From Candidatus Rokuibacteriota bacterium (GTDB taxonomy: Bacteria > Methylomirabilota > Methylomirabilia > Rokubacteriales > CSP1-6): a stretch of DNA of 56,813 bases. Shown here piece by piece: positions 54,497 through 56,813 of the stretch. A program made the position numbers and the translations under genes. The DNA is taken from the NCBI GenBank assembly GCA_003220685.1, contig QHTE01000006.1, positions 1-56,813 on the forward strand, in the 5' to 3' direction. Below the pieces are notes generated by a model that was not told where the DNA came from, ran no database searches, and saw nothing but the letters and a program-made list of their open reading frames with translations. The stretch's first letter is position 1, and each line of letters starts with the position of its first letter.

Positions 54497-55363
54497 ATGA
54501 AAGCGCGCAAGGCGGTCTTTCCGGCCGCTGGGCTCGGCACGCGATTCCTTCCCGCGACCAAGGCGCAGCCCAAAGAGATGCTTCCCCTCGTCGACAAGCC
54601 GATGATCCAGTACGTCGTCGAGGAGGCGGTCGCCTCGGGGCTGTCGGAGATCATCGTCGTGACCGGCCGCGGCAAGCGCGCGATCGAGGACCACTTCGAC
54701 TCGGCCTTCGAGCTCGAATACTACCTGAACGACCGCGGCAAGCTCGACGAGCTGGCCCAGATCAAGACCATCTCGGAGCTGGCCTCGGTCTCGTACGTGC
54801 GCCAGCGCGAGCCGCTCGGGCTCGGCCACGCGATCCTCTGCGCGCGCTCGCTGGTCGGCGACGAGCCCTTCGCCGTTTTCCTGGGCGACGACATCATCGG
54901 CGGCACCAAGACGCCGTGCATGCGCCAGCTGCTCGACGTGAGCGGTCGGTACGGGGCGCCGGTGCTCGCCGTGCAGCGCGTGCCGCGCCAGCAGATCCAC
55001 CAGTACGGCGTCATCGCGGCGCGGCCGGTCGAGGACCGCGTGCACGAGATCGTCGACCTGGTCGAGAAACCCAAGGCCGCGGAGGCGCCCTCGGATCTGG
55101 CGATCATCGGCCGCTACGTCCTGCCCCCCGAGATCTTCGAGATCCTGGCCGGCACGGGGGCCGACGCCCGCGGCGAAATCCAGCTGACCGACGCGCTCCG
55201 CACGCTGCGCGCGCGGCGCCCCATGTACGGCGTCGAGTTCGAGGGCCGGCGCTACGACACCGGCGACAAGCTCGGCTTCCTCAAGGCCACCGTCGAGTTC
55301 GCCCTGGCCCGCCCCGACCTCGCCGGGGACTTTCGCGCCTACCTCAAGTCGCTCGACCTCTAA
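54497..55363 (+). CDS. galU: UTP-glucose-1-phosphate uridylyltransferase
   Basis: 288 residues of normal GalU length: KAVFPAAGLGTRFLPATKAQ, KEMLPLVDKPMIQYVVEEAV, then FAVFLGDDII and LVEKPKAAEAPSDLAIIGRY. It makes UDP-glucose from UTP and glucose-1-phosphate, feeding the polysaccharide locus that precedes it. The protein begins at ATG 54497, seven bases after the DUF2062 stop, without a ribosome site. Confidence 0.97.
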   Translation: MKARKAVFPAAGLGTRFLPATKAQPKEMLPLVDKPMIQYVVEEAVASGLSEIIVVTGRGKRAIEDHFDSAFELEYYLNDRGKLDELAQIKTISELASVSYVRQREPLGLGHAILCARSLVGDEPFAVFLGDDIIGGTKTPCMRQLLDVSGRYGAPVLAVQRVPRQQIHQYGVIAARPVEDRVHEIVDLVEKPKAAEAPSDLAIIGRYVLPPEIFEILAGTGADARGEIQLTDALRTLRARRPMYGVEFEGRRYDTGDKLGFLKATVEFALARPDLAGDFRAYLKSLDL

Positions 55364-55402
55364 CCCGAAGATCGCGGCTTTTGGGCGATCGATTCGCTGC
55401 CG

Positions 55403-55440
55403 GGTCACGCGGCCGAACTGCGCGAAAATGCCGCGTGATC
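55403..55440. repeat. Inverted repeat in the galU-pncB gap
   Basis: TCACGCGGC (55405-55413) and GCCGCGTGA (55430-55438) are perfect 9-bp complements with a 16-base loop, extendable to 11 pairs with one G-T. No T-run follows, so it is not a standard terminator, but it lies 40 bases after the galU stop. Confidence 0.55.
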
Positions 55441-55489
55441 AATTGATGCGCCTGGAGGAGGAGTCCCACCATATCCTGGGAAGGCAGGT

Positions 55490-55518
55490 TTGACTTGCCC
55501 CAAGGGTTCTGACACACT
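55490..55518 (+). promoter_or_regulatory. Candidate promoter of the nicotinate phosphoribosyltransferase gene
   Basis: TTGACT (55490-55495), 17-bp spacer, CACACT (55513-55518); the -35 is good and the -10 is weak. The predicted start near 55525 leaves a leader that contains the hairpin at 55535-55550. Confidence 0.45.
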
Positions 55519-55534
55519 TTTCGCCACCTTCGGA

Positions 55535-55550
55535 GTGACCCGAGGGTCAC
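55535..55550. promoter_or_regulatory. 16-bp hairpin/palindrome just before the ribosome site
   Basis: GTGACCC-GA-GGGTCAC, perfect 7-bp arms, eight bases before ATG 55558 and adjacent to the AGGGA ribosome site (55551-55555). It could be a repressor operator or an RNA hairpin that limits ribosome access. Confidence 0.5.
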
Positions 55551-55557
55551 AGGGACT

Positions 55558-56763
55558 ATGCCGAACGCCCCGAAGCGCCCGTTTCACACCGCTGCCGACG
55601 CCGACATCAAGAGCGGCGAGGTCTCGGACGTCTACTTCACGCGCACCGTCCAGATCCTGAGCCATCTCAACGACCGAAAGCGGGTCAAGGCCGAGGTCTA
55701 TCTCAAGTCGCTCCCCGAGGACTGGCAGTGGGGCATCCTCGCGGGAATCGAGGAGGTGGCCGGGCTTCTCGAGGGTCTGCCGGTGGACGTTGCGGCGATG
55801 GACGAGGGACTCCTGTTCGAGCCGTATCAGCCCGTCCTGCGCATCGAGGGAACGTACGTCGAATGGGCCAAGTACGAGACGGCGCTGCTCGGCCTGCTCT
55901 GTCAGGCTTCGGGCATCGCCACGAAGGCGGCGCGCTGCAAGAAGGCGGCGGGCGAGCGGCAGGTCATCTCTTTCGGCGCACGGCGCATGCATCCCTCGCT
56001 GGCGCCGATGATCGAGCGCAACGCCTTCATCGGCGGCTGCGACGGCGTGGCGGTGACGAAGTCGGCCGAGCTGATCGACGCCGATCCGATGGGGACGATC
56101 CCGCATTCGCTGGTCCTCATGATCGGCGACACGGTCGAGGCGCTCCGGGCCTTCGACGCGGTCGTCGACCCGAAAGTGCGTCGGGTGGCGCTGATCGACA
56201 CCCTGCAGGACGAGAAGTTCGAGGCGATCCGGGTCGCGGAAGCCCTGGGCAAGGATCTCTATGCGGTCCGGCTCGACACGCCGTCGTCGCGCCGCGGTGA
56301 CTTCTATCGGATCCTCGAAGAGGTGCGCTGGGAGCTCAACCTGCGCGGGCACCACCACGTGAAGATCCTCGCCTCCGGTGGCGTCGACGAGTACGAGATC
56401 GTGTCCCTGAATCCAGTCGCCGACGGCTACGGGGTCGGGACGTCGATCGCCAACGCTCCGGTGCTCAACTTCGCCCTCGACATCGTCGAAATCGAGGGCC
56501 AGCCCAAGGCCAAGCGCGGTAAGTGGTCGGGAGCCAAGGAAGTCTACCGGCGGCAAGGCACGCGCCAGACCGTCATGGTGCCCGCCGGGCAGCGCCCGCC
56601 CGACGGCGGCGCCTGGGAATCCTTGCTCAAGCCGCTCGTCCGTGGCGGGCGCATCGTCCGCGATCTGCCGCCCCCGCGCACGATCCGCGACTTCGTGCTC
56701 GACCAGCTCAGGTCGGTCCCGCTCGACACGCTGCGACGGCAGGGGCTCCGGCGCGATTTCTAG
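55558..56763 (+). CDS. Nicotinate phosphoribosyltransferase
   Basis: 401 residues: SGEVSDVYFTRTVQIL, YVEWAKYETALLGLLCQASG, ISFGARRMHPSLAPMIERNA, and KILASGGVDEYEI near the C-terminal barrel end. These are the conserved elements of the NAPRTase branch found in archaea and many bacteria. It salvages nicotinate to nicotinate mononucleotide for NAD synthesis. Length is normal for this branch. ATG 55558 has AGGGA two bases away, a close spacing. Confidence 0.92.
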   Translation: MPNAPKRPFHTAADADIKSGEVSDVYFTRTVQILSHLNDRKRVKAEVYLKSLPEDWQWGILAGIEEVAGLLEGLPVDVAAMDEGLLFEPYQPVLRIEGTYVEWAKYETALLGLLCQASGIATKAARCKKAAGERQVISFGARRMHPSLAPMIERNAFIGGCDGVAVTKSAELIDADPMGTIPHSLVLMIGDTVEALRAFDAVVDPKVRRVALIDTLQDEKFEAIRVAEALGKDLYAVRLDTPSSRRGDFYRILEEVRWELNLRGHHHVKILASGGVDEYEIVSLNPVADGYGVGTSIANAPVLNFALDIVEIEGQPKAKRGKWSGAKEVYRRQGTRQTVMVPAGQRPPDGGAWESLLKPLVRGGRIVRDLPPPRTIRDFVLDQLRSVPLDTLRRQGLRRDF

Positions 56764-56772
56764 CGCCGAGCT

Positions 56773-56813
56773 ATGTCGGTCCTCGACGAGATCGCCGCCA
56801 ACACGCGCGCTGA
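56773..56813 (+). CDS. Start of another gene, cut by the window edge
   Basis: ATG 56773, ten bases after the preceding stop, gives MSVLDEIAANTRA and remains open to the end. The start L-D-E-I-x-x-x-T-R is reminiscent of indole-3-glycerol-phosphate synthase (TrpC), but 13 residues cannot establish this. Confidence 0.4.
   Translation, partial: MSVLDEIAANTRA

Overview
The window is very GC-rich bacterial chromosome with tight gene packing, many GTG starts, a Gram-negative envelope gene set (beta-barrel protein, SLBB-type polysaccharide exporter, KdsC) and several small proteins of a kind I associate with Candidatus Rokubacteria / Methylomirabilota-like lineages. That lineage guess is inference; no rRNA or marker gene here settles it.

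Layout. 1-9000: end of a secreted protein gene, a LuxR regulator behind a perfect 20-bp palindrome, thiC under a TPP riboswitch, a phosphodiesterase-family hydrolase, and a coupled catabolic-looking operon (flavin monooxygenase, alpha/beta hydrolase, SDR, second flavin monooxygenase). 9000-12700: a 53-residue SWIB-like gene with a clear terminator, a haloacid dehalogenase overlapping a D,D-carboxypeptidase, HU, a zinc-ribbon/PCP_red protein, tRNA-Thr(CGT) and a secreted helix-hairpin-helix protein. 12700-18800: a looser accessory stretch with decayed genes (MOSC remnant, frameshifted receiver, a stray kinase fragment), a histidine kinase, a zinc-ribbon protein, a HAF-repeat/pentapeptide-repeat protein and a stand-alone receiver. 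18800-26300: beta-barrel protein, RidA, an all-TPR protein with 18 repeats, a secreted protein, an isolated GvpL/F protein, a cytidylate-kinase-like/BON protein, a 41-bp perfect inverted repeat and an HtrA-type protease.

26455-54489 is one strand-uniform polysaccharide locus of about 22 genes, almost all joined by ATGA or GTGA overlaps, followed by galU. It holds export (SLBB), an ExeA-like ATPase, an HD-GYP-like protein, a Wzc-type co-polymerase/tyrosine kinase with an unusual extra membrane segment and two SPOR domains, an O-antigen-ligase-like protein, a flippase, seven GT2/GT4 glycosyltransferases, a GT39-like protein, an AsnB-type amidotransferase, a GT4-methyltransferase fusion, a sugar N-modification trio (WbqC-like, PIG-L, DegT) and a WecA-like initiating transferase. 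The set resembles exosortase-associated EPS loci, but no exosortase lies in the window. The likely flow is: WecA-like enzyme primes undecaprenyl phosphate, glycosyltransferases extend, the flippase turns the unit over, the ligase-like/Wzc pair polymerises, SLBB exports, and GalU supplies UDP-glucose. The window ends with nicotinate phosphoribosyltransferase and the first codons of another gene.

Regulatory signals worth noting are a symmetric divergent promoter between the protease and the polysaccharide operon, and several genes whose -10-like hexamer sits only 6-11 bases before the start codon, suggesting leaderless transcripts.
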